Source of the DNA: Euonymus europaeus
Taxonomy: Eukaryota; Streptophyta; Magnoliopsida; Celastrales; Celastraceae
Reading direction: 5' to 3'
NCBI GenBank assembly: GCA_963580455.1
Contig: OY756966.1
Span: 16,185,001-16,249,000, forward strand
Length of the DNA stretch: 64,000 bases
Program-made: the position numbers and the translations under genes
Notes under the pieces: model-generated
The model's database searches: none
Seen by the model: the letters and a program-made list of their open reading frames with translations, nothing else
Told to the model about the DNA's origin: nothing
Shown here: piece by piece, positions 62,601 to 64,000 of the stretch
Position numbering within the stretch: the first letter of the stretch is position 1
Layout of the letters: each line of letters starts with the position of its first letter

Positions 62601-62603
62601 GAA
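56665..62603 (+). repeat. 5920-bp (37-mer) higher-order unit, copy B
   Basis: Follows copy A without a gap. The join is a hybrid unit. TCGTCAAATT (C at 56665) matches the end of copy B at 62585, and GAACAATAAA (C at 56684) matches the start of copy A at 50764. The exchange therefore fell within the roughly 18 bases between them. The match to copy A ends near 62604, where GAATAATAAA replaces GAACAATAAA. Confidence 0.9.
58224..61423 (+). repeat. Nested 1600-bp (10-mer) tandem duplication in copy B
   Basis: The same nested duplication as in copy A, displaced by 5920 bp (58224-59823 and 59824-61423). The same hybrid join is present near 59800-59824, so the 1600-bp duplication is older than the 5920-bp one. 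Confidence 0.85.
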
Positions 62604-64000
62604 TAATAAAAAGTCTATCCCGAGCAATTTTGATAGTTCGAAGTTGCTCAACTCTCTCTATGGTGGAGCTTTTAATGGTTTTATCTATTTGTCATAGAAA
62701 GTTGGTGTTTTGGCATCGAAATAATGTAGGAAGCTTATACTCGTAAAATTTGACATTGAAGAACAATAAAAAGTCTATCCCGAGCAACTTTGATAGTCCG
62801 AAGTTGCTCAACTCTCTCTATGGAGGAGCTTTTAACGGTTTTGTCCATTTGTCATTGAAAGTTTGTGTTTTGGCGTCGAAATAATGTAGGAAGCTTATTC
62901 TCATAAAATTTGACATAGAAGAACAATAAAAAGTCTATCCCGAGCAATTTGGATAGTCTGAAGTTGCTCAACTCTCTCTATGGAGGAGCTTTTAATGGTT
63001 TTATCTATTTGTCATAGAAACTTGGTGTTTTGGCATCGAAATAATGTAGGAAGCTTATACTCGTAAAATTTGACATAGAAGAACAATTAAAAGTCAATCC
63101 CGAGCAACTTTGATAGTCCGAAGTTGCTCAACTCTCTCTATGGAGGAGGTTTTAACGATTTTTTCCATTTGTCATAGAAAGTTGGTGTTTTCGCATCGAA
63201 ATAATGTAGGAAGCTTATACTCGTTAAATTTGACATAGAAGAACAATAAAAAGTCTATCCCGAGCAATTTTGATAGTTCGAAGTTGCTCAACTCTTTCTA
63301 TGGTGGAGCTTTTAACAGTTTTATCTATTTGTCATAGAAAGTTGGTGTTTTGGCATCGAAATAATAAAGGAAGCTTATACTCGTAAAATTTGACATAGAA
63401 GAACAATAAAAAGTCTATCCCGAGCAACTTTGATTGTCCGAAGTTGCTCAACTCTCTCTATGGAGGAGCTTTTAACGGTTTTGTCGATTTGTCATAGAAA
63501 GTTAGTGTTTTGGCATTGAAATAATGTAGGAAGCTTATACTTGTTAAATTTGACATAGAAGAACAATAAAAAGTCTATCCCGAGCAATTTTGATAGTCCG
63601 AAGTTGCTCAACTCTCTCTATAGAGGAGCTTTTAACGGTTTTGTCCATTTGTCATAGAAAGTTGGTGTTTTGGCGTCGAAATAATGTAGGAAGCTTATAC
63701 TGGTAAAGTTTGACATAGTAGAACAATAAAAAGTCTATCCCGAGCAACTTTGATTGTCCGAAGTTGCTCAACTCTTTCTATGGTGGAGCTTTTAACGATT
63801 TTATCTATTTGTCATAGAAAGTTGGTGTTTTGGCATCGAAATAATGTAGGAAGCTTATACTCGTAAAATTTGACATTGAAGAACAATAAAAAGTCTATCC
63901 CGAGCAACTTTGATAGTCCGAAGTTGCTCAACTCTCTCTTTGGAGGAGCTTTTAACGGTTTTGTCCATTTGTCATAGAAAGTTGGTGTTTTGGCATCGAA
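62604..64000 (+). repeat. Terminal monomers resembling the S segments
   Basis: About nine units with ATTCTCATAAAA, AAGTCAATCCCG, TTTTCGCATCG and ATACTGGTAAAG/GACATAGTAG variants in an order like 32.0-32.9 and 44.2-45.0 kb. The last unit is cut by the window end, so the array continues beyond it. Confidence 0.75.

Larger units (their letters stand above)
1..64000 (+). repeat. Satellite DNA array, ~160-bp monomer, ~400 copies
   Basis: The same ~160-bp unit repeats head to tail from the first base to the last, always in the same orientation and with no unrelated sequence between units. Most units are exactly 160 bp. The exceptions are 159, 161 and 154 bp units and one partial unit near position 432. 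Nearly every unit has one HindIII site, so HindIII digestion should give a 160-bp ladder. The consensus is about 37 % GC. Units differ by scattered substitutions that recur in blocks, which shows higher-order organisation. The array has no coding capacity that I would defend. A unit near nucleosomal length in a very long array fits centromeric, pericentromeric or subtelomeric heterochromatin of a eukaryote, but that location is inference. I do not recognise the family by name. Confidence 0.99.

Noticed and set aside
1..64000. CRISPR array
   Set aside because: The repeat is continuous. There are no unique spacers between short direct repeats, the unit is 160 bp, and no cas-like genes are present.
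1..64000. Transposon or retroelement insertion, or inverted monomers
   Set aside because: I looked for breaks in the 160-bp rhythm, long terminal repeats, coding remnants and units in reverse orientation. Apart from the small indels and the join near 432, the rhythm is unbroken and the orientation constant.

Overview
The whole 64-kb window is one uninterrupted tandem array of a satellite DNA monomer of about 160 bp, roughly 400 head-to-tail copies, all in the same orientation. Both ends of the window lie inside the array. I found no protein-coding gene, tRNA, rRNA, transposon or non-satellite DNA. Long satellite arrays with a near-nucleosomal monomer and higher-order repeats are typical of eukaryotic (peri)centromeric or subtelomeric heterochromatin. 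A plant is my first guess, but I do not recognise the family and the sequence alone does not settle organism or chromosomal position.

The consensus monomer (exemplar 41132-41291, starting at its HindIII site) has 59 G/C in 160 bases, about 37 % GC. It carries: one HindIII site AAGCTT at its start; an AAAATTT tract at monomer positions 15-21; a perfect 9-bp inverted repeat with a 10-nt loop at 52-79; a CT-rich octamer near 82-89; a run of A- or T-tracts spaced 9-11 bp between 100 and 151; and two copies of a 13-bp subrepeat at 18-30 and 117-129.

The monomers are organised into higher-order blocks that change along the window. At 1-4.2 kb there are short-range dimers and trimers (320 and 479/480 bp) and one out-of-register 90-bp deletion. 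At 4.2-18.3 kb there is a block of 6.7 kb, a 6.1-kb copy and a truncated third copy, marked by four 154-bp monomers. At 18.7-26.2 kb there is a 2079-bp (13-mer) unit in four full or partial copies. At 26.2-38.6 kb there is a mosaic of related 2.1-2.9 kb segments marked by a 161-bp monomer. At 38.6-43.4 kb there is a fresh 2400-bp (15-mer) tandem duplication. At 43.4-48.1 kb there is a second copy of the 31.2-33.6 kb segment, followed by a 1439-bp (9-mer) duplication. At 50.7-62.6 kb there are two nearly identical 5920-bp (37-mer) copies, each with a nested 1600-bp (10-mer) duplication. The last 1.4 kb again resembles the 32-kb and 44-kb segments.

No genes act together here. The biology readable in the sequence is array evolution by unequal crossover in register, with local homogenisation and nested amplification, plus structural motifs within the monomer (dyad, phased A/T tracts) that could matter for chromatin. 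Short open frames on the minus strand recur only because the same monomer recurs, and I do not regard them as genes. All identities and block edges were judged by eye.
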